Shown here in pieces: positions 1-9,047 of a stretch of DNA of 64,000 nucleotides. Location: assembly GCA_020636255.1 (NCBI GenBank), contig JACJYE010000005.1, positions 1-64,000 of the forward strand, given 5' to 3'. The notes beneath the pieces are model-generated. The model did no database searches and was not told where the DNA came from. It was given only the letters and a program-made list of their open reading frames with translations. Made by a program: the position numbers and the translations under genes. The stretch is from Lewinellaceae bacterium. Lineage in GTDB: Bacteria > Bacteroidota > Bacteroidia > Chitinophagales > Saprospiraceae. The first letter of the stretch is position 1. Every line of letters begins with the position of its first letter.

Positions 1-848
1 CCTACGAAAAGGGCGTTACCATAGTATCGGCTGCCGGCAACAACTGGCGTAAGGGCATGCTACGCATTGCGCCCAACACCACCCTGTACCCCGCCCGCTA
101 CCAACGCGTCATTGCCGCTACCGGGGCCTGTATCAACCACGAGCCCTACGATTTCGACGTCAACAGCTGGACGATAGGCGCCAAAACGGCCATGGGTGAA
201 AACATGCAGGGCAACTGGGGGCCCGACTCCTGTATGGATACGGCTATCGCTGCCTATACGCCCAATTTGCCGTGGGCGGTGATCGGCGAACCCAATCCTT
301 TCCTGCGGACAGGAGGCGGTACTTCCTCTGCTACTCCGCAGGTCGCCGCCGCTGCTGCGCTCTGGATCGTCAGGCACCGGGCCGAGCTGCAAAGCCGGGG
401 GTACAGCGGCACCTGGAAACAGGTAGAGGCCGTCAGGCACGCCCTGTTCAGCACGGCCGACAAATCCTATATCGGTTACCATAAATACTTTGGGCAGGGC
501 ATCCTCAAAGCCCACCATGCGCTGGAGATGGCTTGTCCCGATATTCTGGAAGAGCACGAAGCGCCGAAGGCCCGCGGCTCGTTCCTGCCTATCATCGGCG
601 CTATGGTGCGCCGCCTGTTGCGAAAAAAGAAAAAACAGGAAAGGGCTCTGCCGGAAGAGGAGATGGTGAGCCTCGAGATCCTCCAGCTCATCCATCGGGA
701 CCCACAGCTTTTTCCCTATGCCGAGCACCTAAACCTGGAGGACCCCTCCCGCCCGTTGTTCGACAACGAACAGCAGGAGGAAGCTTTCGCCAATAAGCTC
801 AGAGCTTCCGACATGGCCTCCGAATACCTGAAGAGCCTGCTGGCATGA
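1..848 (+). CDS. S8 (subtilisin-like) serine peptidase, 3' part
   Basis: The reading frame is already open at the window edge (first full codon at 3), so the true start lies upstream and the ATG at 57 is internal. The visible part encodes about 281 residues. It begins with GVTIVSAAGNN, the subtilase segment holding the oxyanion-hole Asn. The catalytic serine motif GTSSATP follows, with Ser encoded at 324-326. The Asp and His of the triad would lie outside the window. After the catalytic domain comes a basic stretch (RRLLRKKKKQER) and a charged C-terminal tail. No T9SS sorting domain or membrane segment follows, so a cytosolic enzyme is more likely than a secreted one. The stop is 60 bp upstream of a caspase-like gene on the same strand, which suggests one transcript. 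Family confidence is high; the substrate is unknown. Confidence 0.88.
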   Translation, partial: YEKGVTIVSAAGNNWRKGMLRIAPNTTLYPARYQRVIAATGACINHEPYDFDVNSWTIGAKTAMGENMQGNWGPDSCMDTAIAAYTPNLPWAVIGEPNPFLRTGGGTSSATPQVAAAAALWIVRHRAELQSRGYSGTWKQVEAVRHALFSTADKSYIGYHKYFGQGILKAHHALEMACPDILEEHEAPKARGSFLPIIGAMVRRLLRKKKKQERALPEEEMVSLEILQLIHRDPQLFPYAEHLNLEDPSRPLFDNEQQEEAFANKLRASDMASEYLKSLLA

Positions 849-908
849 GGAGCACAAGGCATCCATCGCCCTGAGCAAGTCTGCCGATAACCCATAAACC
901 CATACCCC

Positions 909-3587
909 ATGCCCCAGCAGAGAACCCTTTACGCTGTGCTCATCGGTATCAATGGCTATGCCAGCCGCCCGCTCAGTGGCTGTATCAACGACGTGATGGC
1001 TATCAGCGATCACTTTGAGAAACTTTGCAGCGGCCAGGAAGCAGGAAGGATTATATGGAAACCAGCCTACTATCTGGAGCCGGGTAATGAAGAAGAGGGC
1101 CGGTATCTCGATAACAGGGGCATAACTTATCAGCGGCCTATCCGCCAGAATATTATCGACGCTTTCTCGCATTTCGAGGCTGCCAGCCCTGAAACCGGCG
1201 ATTTTTGCCTGCTCTATTACAGCGGGCACGGGTCCTATATGGAAGCGCCGGAAGTATTTCGGGATATAGAGCCTACGGGCGCGGTGCAGTCCATCGTATG
1301 TATTGACAGCCGGGAGCCCGGCCAGCGCGACCTGATCGACAAGGAGCTGGGATATCTGATTGCCCGAACGCTGGAGGGAAAGGCGCCCTACGGCGCCTCC
1401 GGAGAGCAGGCCCGGCGTGGTGTCCACTTCCTGGCGATCATGGACTGCTGCCATTCCGGCACCAACACCCGTGATGCCGATGTGGTGGCCCGCATGGAAG
1501 ATGCCGGTTCAGGCGTTGGTGATGCTGCCGATATTCTCGGGTTCACTACTACGGGCAATTGTTTTTACCGCCCTTTTGCCGACGGGCAGCAGCGGGTTCG
1601 CCCCGGCGGGCTAAAGCATGCCCGTTATATCAACCTCGCTGCTGCGCGCGATTCAGAGCTGGCGCAGGAGAAAACGCTGGGGGCTGCCGGGCAGCGAGAG
1701 AGCGCCGGCGGGCCCGTCGGGGTGAACGGGAAACACGGCATTTTTACGTATAGCCTGCTGTGCGCGTTGGAGCAGAACGGCTCCAATATCAGCTACCGCG
1801 AACTGATGCGACAGGTAGAGATGGAGGTGCGCAGCCGGGTGGCGCGGCAGATACCGGTTTTGGGCAGCAGCCAATTCGAAGACGACAACCAGTTGTTCCT
1901 GCGCAACGAATTCCACATCCCCGAGCCGGAGTACAATATCAATTGGAGAGCTTTTGCCGGCAGCGTAGAGTGGTACGCCAACGCCGGCGCCATACAAGGC
2001 TTCGTGCCCTCCGGCCCGGAGCACAAAGCCCTCCTCCGGCTGCTCGACGGCACGGGCCGGACGCCGGAGGTTGTTGAAGTGCGGGCCGGAGAATCCATCC
2101 TTTCTTCCGATATGTTCACCGAAGAAGACAAGGCCAACAAGGCGCTTCGGGCTGTCGTCGAGAAGATGCCTTTTCCCCGGGTGGCCATCGGGTTGGGCAA
2201 AAACCTGCCTCCGGCTATGAAGCAGAGCCTCGAACAGGCCTGGCAAGCTTTTGCTCCCAGGTTCGTGTCCCTGGCCGCCGATGTGCTTGATGCCGAGTAC
2301 GAAGTGGGGGCGATAGCGGAGGCAGGGGGCGGCTTCAGCTATATCCTCACCCGCCCGGGCAGTAATATCCCCTTGTTCGTCCGCCATTCCAACGCGTCAG
2401 TTTTTATGGATAGCCTTGAAAAAGTAGGCCGATGGGAAAGTGTCCTGCGCCTGAACAACCCGTACACGGGCATCAGGCGCCAGGATATTCTGGTGGAGGC
2501 TAGTGTATTGGAAGGCGTGCCTTTTGATGAGCACAACCTCAACGACATCCCACTATCGGCCTACCGGGTTTTACGGCCCGGCCCCGATACCATAGAGCTG
2601 GCCTGCCGCCGTAAAGGCGGTGAAATACTACAACCTGCCTTGAAGTTGAAGGTTACCAACCTGTCGCGTTTCGACGATTACTGGGTTGGCGCTTTGTACC
2701 TCGACAACCAGTACGGCATTACCCACGAATACCTGCCGCCGAGGCAAATAGGGTGGGATGCGGGCCAGGACTTTGCCGAGCTGGGCTACGACTATGAGGG
2801 AATGCACTATAGCGCCATACCAATGAGCATGGACGAGCGGTATCACCAATACGGCGTGGCAGCGATACAGGACTACCTTATCCTAACCGTTTCCAAACAA
2901 CCGTTCAGCCTCGAGCGCTACTTTCAGTTGCCTTTAGCAATGGACACCACGCGCGGCCCGGGAGAAGATACGCCGGCCTTCCTGGATAAAGACGACTGGA
3001 TGGCTATCAGGATACCGATCGTCATCCGGCTGCCGGTGGCGGCATTTGCCCTGCAGGGTGGGCAGGAATGCGTTGTGGCCGGCCTGACGCTCAGGGCGCC
3101 CGGCAATTTTACGGCCCAGGCACAACTCACTACGCGGGCGGCGGCCCGCCGGCTGGCCCAGGCGATGCAGGGTGGGGGAGAAGAGTCCCAACAGCGGGCG
3201 CTGCTGCCACCGGGCCACCTGTGGGCAAAGGCTTCTGTGAGCGAAGCTGTTTTTTCCCGGGGGCTGCCCACCGCGCCCGATGGTTACCTGAGCATACTGG
3301 AGCTTACCGATGTCAGGGGCAGCATCGGCCCTGAGGCTCCGCTTGTCATCATACCGGTAGAACCGCTGGGAGAAGGTGAGGCCATCATCCCCTTTGGGTA
3401 TGAAACGCCGGACGAAACCTACATTCAACTCGGGTTTACCGATGAGCAGGGAGCTATCGTGATACACAAGCTGCCACAGGCAAGCCCGGGTATCATCGGC
3501 CCTGACGGGCAGGAAGAAGGAGCCGGCAACCACTCATCAGTGAAGTTATTCTTTCACCGGGGGCCGTTGGGCCAATCCCTCAGCTGA
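909..3587 (+). CDS. caspase-family (C14, metacaspase-like) cysteine protease
   Basis: This 892-residue protein has an N-terminal caspase fold. YAVLIGINGY (8-17) is the first strand, the catalytic His is in YYSGHGS (His107), and the catalytic Cys is in DCCHSG (Cys181). The caspase domain occupies roughly residues 1-330. Residues 330-892 do not resemble a domain I recognise and may recognise targets or mediate assembly. No signal peptide or membrane segment is visible, so it is probably cytosolic. It starts 60 bp after a subtilisin gene, and its last 8 bp overlap the 3' end of the convergent M19 gene. Bacterial caspase homologues paired with other proteases are known from regulated-death and conflict systems; a role of that kind here is inference only. 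The ATG at 909 is chosen because the conserved first strand follows it at once. Confidence 0.88.
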   Translation: MPQQRTLYAVLIGINGYASRPLSGCINDVMAISDHFEKLCSGQEAGRIIWKPAYYLEPGNEEEGRYLDNRGITYQRPIRQNIIDAFSHFEAASPETGDFCLLYYSGHGSYMEAPEVFRDIEPTGAVQSIVCIDSREPGQRDLIDKELGYLIARTLEGKAPYGASGEQARRGVHFLAIMDCCHSGTNTRDADVVARMEDAGSGVGDAADILGFTTTGNCFYRPFADGQQRVRPGGLKHARYINLAAARDSELAQEKTLGAAGQRESAGGPVGVNGKHGIFTYSLLCALEQNGSNISYRELMRQVEMEVRSRVARQIPVLGSSQFEDDNQLFLRNEFHIPEPEYNINWRAFAGSVEWYANAGAIQGFVPSGPEHKALLRLLDGTGRTPEVVEVRAGESILSSDMFTEEDKANKALRAVVEKMPFPRVAIGLGKNLPPAMKQSLEQAWQAFAPRFVSLAADVLDAEYEVGAIAEAGGGFSYILTRPGSNIPLFVRHSNASVFMDSLEKVGRWESVLRLNNPYTGIRRQDILVEASVLEGVPFDEHNLNDIPLSAYRVLRPGPDTIELACRRKGGEILQPALKLKVTNLSRFDDYWVGALYLDNQYGITHEYLPPRQIGWDAGQDFAELGYDYEGMHYSAIPMSMDERYHQYGVAAIQDYLILTVSKQPFSLERYFQLPLAMDTTRGPGEDTPAFLDKDDWMAIRIPIVIRLPVAAFALQGGQECVVAGLTLRAPGNFTAQAQLTTRAAARRLAQAMQGGGEESQQRALLPPGHLWAKASVSEAVFSRGLPTAPDGYLSILELTDVRGSIGPEAPLVIIPVEPLGEGEAIIPFGYETPDETYIQLGFTDEQGAIVIHKLPQASPGIIGPDGQEEGAGNHSSVKLFFHRGPLGQSLS

Positions 3588-5028
3588 AGTGCTGTTGCAG
3601 AAAGCTGAGCGCATTATCGTACATGATACCGCGAACCTTCTGCTCGATATGGCTGGCGTCGTAGTCGTGGCCCCTGTCCTCCTCCATCATTCTGGGCAGC
3701 ATGTCGGCCAGGCTTTCTTCCAGCTTCGGGAAGGCGGCGGAGGAAGTACAGTGGTTGGCGGGGTCGATAAGGCCGTCGAAGTCGGAGCCCATGCAGATCT
3801 GTTTCCAGGCCCGCTCACCGCCCACTTTTACGATATGCAGGATGTTGTTGCAGAAATGGCGGAGGTGCTTGCGTTCGTTCAGTTCGCGGGCCTCTTCCTG
3901 CTCGTCGCTGAATTCGCCTTCTACGGCGGCTACCGGCCAGTCTTTATTTTCCTTGTCCCTGTAACCCGATAGGATGTAGGAGAAATCGTCTTCGCTAAAG
4001 AACTCACCTTGTACGGCCTGGCACCCCAGGATGCGTTGGTCCATATTGATGCCGATCAGGCCGCCGGAATCGAGGATAACGGGGATCTCTTCATCGAACA
4101 GGTTGATGGACCAGGGGTTGAAGTTTGTCTTGTTGAACAGCCCGCTGCCGATGCCGTGAGGGCGTTCGTAATTGACCTCTATAAAGCCATTTTTCCGTAT
4201 GACGGCCCTGCTGAAGAAACGGGCGATCTGCCGCGGGTCCTTGCTGATGCCGGTGACGCCCATGTGGGTGGCCATGATGGGGATGTGCTCATAGCCCTTT
4301 TCCTTGCGGTACTGGTAGAAATGATGCCTGGCGGCCAGGCTCATGTGTTTGATGTCGATAAGCAGGCGGCGCCCGGCGCTTTCGTCGTAGGCCAGGTCGA
4401 TGATAGCTTTGCCCATATCGCTGAGGCCGAAGCCGGCGGGTTTGAACTGGTCGTTATCCTTGATCAGCTTCATGCCGTAGGCGTGGGTTGCCAGCGGATA
4501 TTGGGTGAGGTGCACCAGCGTCAGGTACAGGAAGCGGAAGGGCCCCGTTTTGATGGTGCGGAGGTTGTCGTGTATGGAGGTGTTAAAGCTTTCCAGGGCA
4601 TGGCCGCCTTCCAGGGCGAGGATGAGGTTGAGCGCGTCCGGGTCCATCTCGTCCAGGTTGTTCAGGATCTTCATCGCATGGCCCTGGCCTGCCCTTTGCG
4701 CTTTTCGGAGGTGTTCGATCTCCTCGAATACGAGGTTGAAATAGTTGGCGTAAGTCGGAAAATCCATCATTTTACCATCGAGGATGGTGATCAGTGGGGC
4801 GACGTGCTCGATCAGAAAGCTGGAGGTCATCGGCCGCTCCATGGGATAAAGTGCCGCAACGGCCAGCCTTATGCGCCCCTCTTTCATTTGGGACAGCGAG
4901 CATTGGGACCTGATAATGGACAGGGGGTGGTCGACGGTTTCCCAGCAGCTGACTCTGCGTGCGGGGTCGTAATGGCTGAGAAATGGTTTGGTGGACGGGT
5001 GCAGGTGCAAATCGAAATAATGGTTCAT
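3580..5028 (-). CDS. M19 membrane-dipeptidase-like metallohydrolase
   Basis: The 482-residue protein has the amidohydrolase-fold signatures of peptidase family M19. These are the metal-binding DLHLH at residues 6-10, a Glu in LEGGHA (Glu140), LVHLTQYPLATH (171-182), a His in IDIKHMS, a second His in MATHMG (252-257), and GSDFDG near the C-terminus. Family members hydrolyse dipeptides, including D-amino-acid ones, with a binuclear zinc site. There is no signal peptide, so despite the family name this form should be cytosolic. It is longer than typical bacterial members (about 330-400 residues), with an insertion rich in acidic residues between about 335 and 400. It converges on the caspase gene with an 8-bp overlap. 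The ATG at 5028 places the HxH motif at the expected N-terminal position. Confidence 0.82.
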   Translation of the reverse strand: MNHYFDLHLHPSTKPFLSHYDPARRVSCWETVDHPLSIIRSQCSLSQMKEGRIRLAVAALYPMERPMTSSFLIEHVAPLITILDGKMMDFPTYANYFNLVFEEIEHLRKAQRAGQGHAMKILNNLDEMDPDALNLILALEGGHALESFNTSIHDNLRTIKTGPFRFLYLTLVHLTQYPLATHAYGMKLIKDNDQFKPAGFGLSDMGKAIIDLAYDESAGRRLLIDIKHMSLAARHHFYQYRKEKGYEHIPIMATHMGVTGISKDPRQIARFFSRAVIRKNGFIEVNYERPHGIGSGLFNKTNFNPWSINLFDEEIPVILDSGGLIGINMDQRILGCQAVQGEFFSEDDFSYILSGYRDKENKDWPVAAVEGEFSDEQEEARELNERKHLRHFCNNILHIVKVGGERAWKQICMGSDFDGLIDPANHCTSSAAFPKLEESLADMLPRMMEEDRGHDYDASHIEQKVRGIMYDNALSFLQQHFS

Positions 5029-5093
5029 TGGAGTGGGGTTTAGATGAATAATAGGAATTAGGAAAAATAATAAATCGCCTGGTACTTTTAGCT

Positions 5094-5186
5094 ATGCTGG
5101 CCCGGTTTTTTCCCATTGGGCTGCTGCTTTCCGGGTGCAACATGACTCATGCGAATCAGGGGCTAAAGAAGGTGATGGTGCAATAG
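5094..5186 (+). CDS. possible 30-residue lipoprotein-like small ORF
   Basis: A 30-codon ORF begins ATG at 5094. Its product starts MLARFFPIGLLLSGC, a short basic/hydrophobic segment ending in a plausible lipobox (L-S-G-C) with Cys15, followed by 15 polar residues. The sequence TACTTTTA lies just before the ATG and resembles a Bacteroidota -7 box, but is too close to give a normal leader. It could be an entericidin-like small lipoprotein, the remnant of a longer gene, or chance. Only the ORF and the lipobox are seen directly. Confidence 0.25.
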   Translation: MLARFFPIGLLLSGCNMTHANQGLKKVMVQ

Positions 5187-5199
5187 TAAGAGCCCGGAA

Positions 5200-5545
5200 A
5201 GCCCATGCTTGGCCCGTTAGAGCCTGCTCCGGCTTGCCGGAGGCCAATATCTTTGTAGAAAATCGATGAAAGCCATTGCTTGCAGCTCTGAGGGCCGCTA
5301 TCTCAAAAGCAATGCACCGTTTACCGGTATTAGATACAAACCCTCCGGGCCGGGAAGCAGGCTTTTGGCTTACATTCTACAAAGATGACGGCCCTCTGGG
5401 CCGTTGCCGGGCATCAGGCCAGTCCAAGGCAGCCTGTTCTCCGACAGGGCCAGGCCCGGAGGGCCGGGAATGTCGGTAGCCAACATCCGGCCTGTGTGGT
5501 TAAGGCCCGGAGGGCCGCAATGTAAAGAAGGCAGATGCAGGCCAG
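5200..5545 (+). repeat. cluster of degenerate GC-rich palindromes
   Basis: This non-coding stretch holds repeated variants of CCGGAGGGCCG and its complement (near 5229, 5291, 5342, 5390, 5454 and 5507). A 12-bp inverted repeat, ATCTTTGTAGAA at 5249-5260 and TTCTACAAAGAT at 5375-5386, encloses about 115 bp, inside which CATTGCTT and AAGCAATG also form an inverted pair. The pattern looks like REP-type intergenic repeats or decayed copies of one palindromic element. No credible gene is visible. Confidence 0.55.
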
Positions 5546-5590
5546 CTACGTCGTCCTTCGGCCAAAGCTGCGCCGGCGGCGGCTTTTTTG

Positions 5591-5616
5591 GTTCGTTTTT
5601 TGGCCAAAAAATGAAC
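5591..5616. repeat. 26-bp near-perfect palindrome
   Basis: The arms GTTCGTTTTTTGG and CCAAAAAATGAAC pair across the centre of GGCC with one G/T mismatch. The element follows a GC-rich run (GCGCCGGCGGCGG) and could act as a bidirectional terminator or an intergenic repeat. It lies 164 bp upstream of the hybrid kinase gene. The remaining 5617-5779 shows no other recognisable feature. Confidence 0.5.
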
Positions 5617-5779
5617 GGAAGAGTTTGCCAAAACAGGGGAGGCGTGTGATTGCCGGGCATAAAATCAAATGCGATTGCCCTGGCATTCCACGAAGGCATG
5701 ATCAATAGTTACTTATTTTTTTAAATTAGTCGGGAGAAACAATACCAGGATCTACAGGAAAATATCCATCATTACCGTC

Positions 5780-8677
5780 ATGCAAAAACGATGGCTTATC
5801 ATACCCGCCTGCTGTATCGCCGGCCTGTTGTTCGCGCAATCTGCGCAGTTGGACAGCCTTAAGCAGGTGTTGGCACAGGCGCGGCCGGATACCCACAAGG
5901 TGAACCTGCTCATCGAGTTATCCATGGGGTACCGCAGCCTGGACCCCGTATTGTGCAGGGAATACGCCCGGCAGGCCGTCAGCTTGTCGGCGGCTCTGGA
6001 TTTTGACAGGGGGCTCGGCAAGGGCTATTACAACCTGGCCGTAGGATATTACTACTCCGGCGTCTATGACAGCACCTATCTTTTTAGCGAACGCGCCATC
6101 GAACTGGGGCAGAAGAGCAATGCCTTTATCCTGCTCAACAGTGCCTATGGCCTGAGCGCCTCCGCCGCCTTTGATGAAGGTGATTACGAAAAATCGCTGG
6201 ACTATAATATGAAAGCGCTGAAGGTTGCCGAGGAAAATGACGACCTGGAAGGCGTTGCCTTTTCCAGCAACACCCTGGGCAATGTGCAGTGGAAGCTCCA
6301 GAACTTTGAGCGGGCGAGGCAGTATTACCAGCATGCGCTGGAGGTTTTCGAAAACCTGGGCAACACCTACGGCATGGCCAACGCCCTTTCCAACCTCGGC
6401 AATGTAGCCCCCAACGATAGCCTGCGCCTGGCCTGGCACCAGCGCGCCAGGGATATTTATAAAGAACTGGGCAACGTGTACGGCATGGCGACGATGGACA
6501 ACAACATGGGCGCTTATTACCAAACCCACCACCAGCCGGAACAAGCCTTAACGTATTACCGCTCGGCCCTGCAGGCGCTGGAAGGGACGGCTTTTAATGA
6601 AAAACTGGTACAGGTGTACACCAACCTCGGCAGCACCTATGGCGATATGGGCCGGCTGGAAGAAGCTTTGCCCTGGTTTGTAAAGGCAGAATCTCTGGCG
6701 AAACGGGAAGGCATTACGGCGCTACTGAAAGACACGTATGAATACATGGCCGCCGCCTACGACAAAGAGCGCGATTATGCCAATGCCTACAGGTATCTGA
6801 AGCTGTTCCAGGGGTTGCAGGACAGCTTGTTCAGCCAGGAACTGGCCCTGCAGGTAACCCAAACCGAAGAAAAAGTGCGGCGCTCCGAACAGGGGCGCGA
6901 ACTAGCGCAAAAGGAACTGGAACTCAGCAGGCAGCGCGCTACGCGCAACCGCATTTTGTACATAGCCCTGGCCCTGGTGTTCGCGCTGTCGTCATTGGCG
7001 CTGTGGGCGCGCAGCCGCGCCCGCCTGCGGATGCAGCAGGCCCGGCTGCAACGCGCTGAAGCCGACAAGCTGCGGGAGCTCGACCGGATGAAGTCCAGCT
7101 TTTTCGCCAATATCAGCCACGAATTCCGCACACCGCTTACGCTTATTAAAGGGCCCTTGCAGGAGATGGCGCTGGGGCGCTTTAAAGGGGATGCACAAAA
7201 GTATTTCCGCATCATGCTGCGCAACAGCGAACGCCTGCTCAACCTGGTCAACCAGCTGCTCGACCTGAGCAAGCTGGAAAGCGGGCGCATGAAGCTCAGG
7301 CTGGAACAGGGCGGCGCTGCGCCCTTTATCCGGGCCATTGCCCATTCTTTCGAAAGCCTGGCCGAGCGCAAGCAGGCCACCTACGTGATCCGCGTTTCGG
7401 ATGCCCTGGGCGAAGCCTGGTTTGACCGCGACAAGCTGGAGAAGATACTAACCAACCTGTTGTCCAATGCCTTTAAGTTCACCGGTGAGCTGGGCCGGGT
7501 GGAGCTGAGTGCAGAAGCAGTGGAGGAGGGGCGGTACCTGCGGCTTGTCGTCAGGGACGACGGGATCGGCATACCGGCCAGCCAGTTGCCGCATATCTTT
7601 GAGCGGTTTTACAGCCCGAACCCGGCGCTCAGCGATCCGGACGGTACAACGCCCATGGGGTCGGGCATCGGCCTGGCGCTGGCCAAAGAGCTGGTAAGCC
7701 TTCAGGGCGGGCGAATAGCGGTAGAAAGCGAGGAAGGAGAAGGGACGGCATTCACGGTTCTGCTCCCTATTCAAAGAGAAGAGCTGAAGGGGGCGGCAGA
7801 AGTGGTGGTGGAAAATGCCGGTGCGGCGTCCGGCCTTCCTGACATAGCCGATGGCGTTCCCGCAGAGGAGCCGCAGGCTTCAACGGTAAGCCCGCCACCT
7901 GTGGTAGCCGGCCAGGGCCAGGAGCTCGTATTGGTCGTCGAAGACAATGCGGATGTCAGACGGTACATTGCGGATCAGCTGCAGGGCCAGTACCGGGTGC
8001 TGGAAGCGGCCGACGGGCGAGCGGGCCTGGCACTGGCGCTGGAACAGGTGCCCGGCCTGGTCATCACCGACGTGATGATGCCGGAGATTGACGGCATAGA
8101 ACTTTGCCGCCAGCTGCGCGCACAGGCAGCCACCAGCCACATTCCCATCATTATGCTGACGGCAAAAGCAGAGCAGGCCGACAAGCTGGAAGGCCTCGAA
8201 AAGGGCGCCGACGATTATCTGGTGAAGCCATTCGACCCGGAGGAACTGCGCCTTCGGGCCGGCAACCTGCTGGAACAGCGCCGCCGTTGGCGGGCCCGCT
8301 TTAGCAAAGAAATCAGCTTCCGCCCCTCAGAGGTGGCCGTTACCTCGGTCGATGAGGCCTTTCTGAACAGCGTGGTGGAAGTGGTGGAGCACAACCTGGA
8401 CGAGGAGGCCTTCGGTGTGCCCCAACTGGCCGATGCCGTAGGCCTGAGCCGCAGCCAGTTGCACCGCAAACTGAAAGCCCTGAGCGATAAGTCGCCCAGT
8501 GAAGTGATCCGGGATATGCGCCTTCAGCGGGCGCGCAGCCTGTTGCAAAAAGGCGCCGGCAACGCTTCGGAAGTGGCCTTTATGGCAGGCTTCAGCAGCC
8601 TGGCCTATTTTTCCAAATGTTACAAAGATGCGTTTGGATACCCGCCGAGTGAAGAAGCGCGGGACACTGAAGGATGA
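5780..8677 (+). CDS. hybrid histidine kinase / response regulator with TPR sensor and AraC output
   Basis: This is a 965-residue one-protein two-component system. A signal or anchor sequence occupies residues 1-20. TPR-like repeats fill about 45-350, and a membrane segment lies at about 391-410 (RILYIALALVFALSSLALWA). The HisKA domain has phospho-acceptor His447 in NISHEFRTP. The HATPase domain shows NLLSNAFKFT, DDGIGIP and GSGIGLALAKEL. A Pro-rich linker leads to a receiver domain with Asp764 in VITDVMMP and Lys816 in KPFD. An AraC-type double HTH is at about 860-960. The layout matches Bacteroidota hybrid two-component systems, which sense in the periplasm and bind DNA through the tail; here TPRs replace the more usual propeller or sugar-binding sensor. 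The ligand and target genes cannot be read from the sequence. It is preceded by 160 bp of AT-rich leader and stands alone as a transcription unit. Confidence 0.95.
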   Translation: MQKRWLIIPACCIAGLLFAQSAQLDSLKQVLAQARPDTHKVNLLIELSMGYRSLDPVLCREYARQAVSLSAALDFDRGLGKGYYNLAVGYYYSGVYDSTYLFSERAIELGQKSNAFILLNSAYGLSASAAFDEGDYEKSLDYNMKALKVAEENDDLEGVAFSSNTLGNVQWKLQNFERARQYYQHALEVFENLGNTYGMANALSNLGNVAPNDSLRLAWHQRARDIYKELGNVYGMATMDNNMGAYYQTHHQPEQALTYYRSALQALEGTAFNEKLVQVYTNLGSTYGDMGRLEEALPWFVKAESLAKREGITALLKDTYEYMAAAYDKERDYANAYRYLKLFQGLQDSLFSQELALQVTQTEEKVRRSEQGRELAQKELELSRQRATRNRILYIALALVFALSSLALWARSRARLRMQQARLQRAEADKLRELDRMKSSFFANISHEFRTPLTLIKGPLQEMALGRFKGDAQKYFRIMLRNSERLLNLVNQLLDLSKLESGRMKLRLEQGGAAPFIRAIAHSFESLAERKQATYVIRVSDALGEAWFDRDKLEKILTNLLSNAFKFTGELGRVELSAEAVEEGRYLRLVVRDDGIGIPASQLPHIFERFYSPNPALSDPDGTTPMGSGIGLALAKELVSLQGGRIAVESEEGEGTAFTVLLPIQREELKGAAEVVVENAGAASGLPDIADGVPAEEPQASTVSPPPVVAGQGQELVLVVEDNADVRRYIADQLQGQYRVLEAADGRAGLALALEQVPGLVITDVMMPEIDGIELCRQLRAQAATSHIPIIMLTAKAEQADKLEGLEKGADDYLVKPFDPEELRLRAGNLLEQRRRWRARFSKEISFRPSEVAVTSVDEAFLNSVVEVVEHNLDEEAFGVPQLADAVGLSRSQLHRKLKALSDKSPSEVIRDMRLQRARSLLQKGAGNASEVAFMAGFSSLAYFSKCYKDAFGYPPSEEARDTEG

Positions 8678-8802
8678 GGGCAGAATGGAAAAACCGCCGG
8701 GCTTTTATTTCGAAAAAAGCTACAGAAGTCGGAACATTCCGGAAAAAAGGCCGTATACTTTCTGTAAAGAACCCATAAACAGCCTTAATATAAAGGCGTG
8801 GC

Positions 8803-8834
8803 ATTGCAATTCTCCAAAGCCATAAGTATATTTG
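8803..8834 (+). promoter_or_regulatory. Bacteroidota-type promoter (TTG-N20-TATATTTG)
   Basis: TTG at 8804-8806 and TATATTTG at 8827-8834 match the Bacteroidota primary sigma consensus (-33 TTG, -7 TANNTTTG) with the expected 20-bp spacer. Predicted transcription starts near 8840, giving a leader of about 200 nt before the ORF at 9048. Confidence 0.6.
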
Positions 8835-8859
8835 TTAATAAGGAACGCGTTCTGTCTCA

Positions 8860-8970
8860 ATGCATTTTGAGTCCCATTCCGCAAACACTATTAAAATTTT
8901 ACAACACTTAAATTTAAAAACATTGGTGCGCAGCACCAATGATGGAATCATGATCTCACCAATGGCCTAA
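8860..8970 (+). CDS. possible leader ORF, 36 residues
   Basis: A 36-codon ORF starts about 20 nt after the predicted transcription start and ends 77 bp before the helical-repeat gene. Its product is mildly hydrophobic and ends DGIMISPMA. No family is recognised. The DNA inside it contains a perfect hairpin (8921-8941), so the stretch may be a regulatory leader rather than a gene. Confidence 0.25.
   Translation: MHFESHSANTIKILQHLNLKTLVRSTNDGIMISPMA
8921..8941. promoter_or_regulatory. perfect 9-bp dyad / hairpin in leader
   Basis: CATTGGTGC at 8921-8929 and GCACCAATG at 8933-8941 are exact inverted repeats separated by 3 nt. No T-tract follows, so it is more like an operator or RNA leader structure than a terminator. 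It lies between the predicted promoter and the gene at 9048. Confidence 0.45.
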
Positions 8971-9047
8971 GAGCTAAAAGCCGGTAAGCAGACTACCTGC
9001 TTTTTCGAACCGCAACATGGTAATGTATTATAAATAGTGTCGGGCGG

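Noticed and set aside
8674..8778. 34-codon basic ORF overlapping the stop of the hybrid kinase (ATGA)
   Set aside because: The composition is Lys/Arg-rich without hydrophobic pattern. ATGA overlaps at this length are common by chance.
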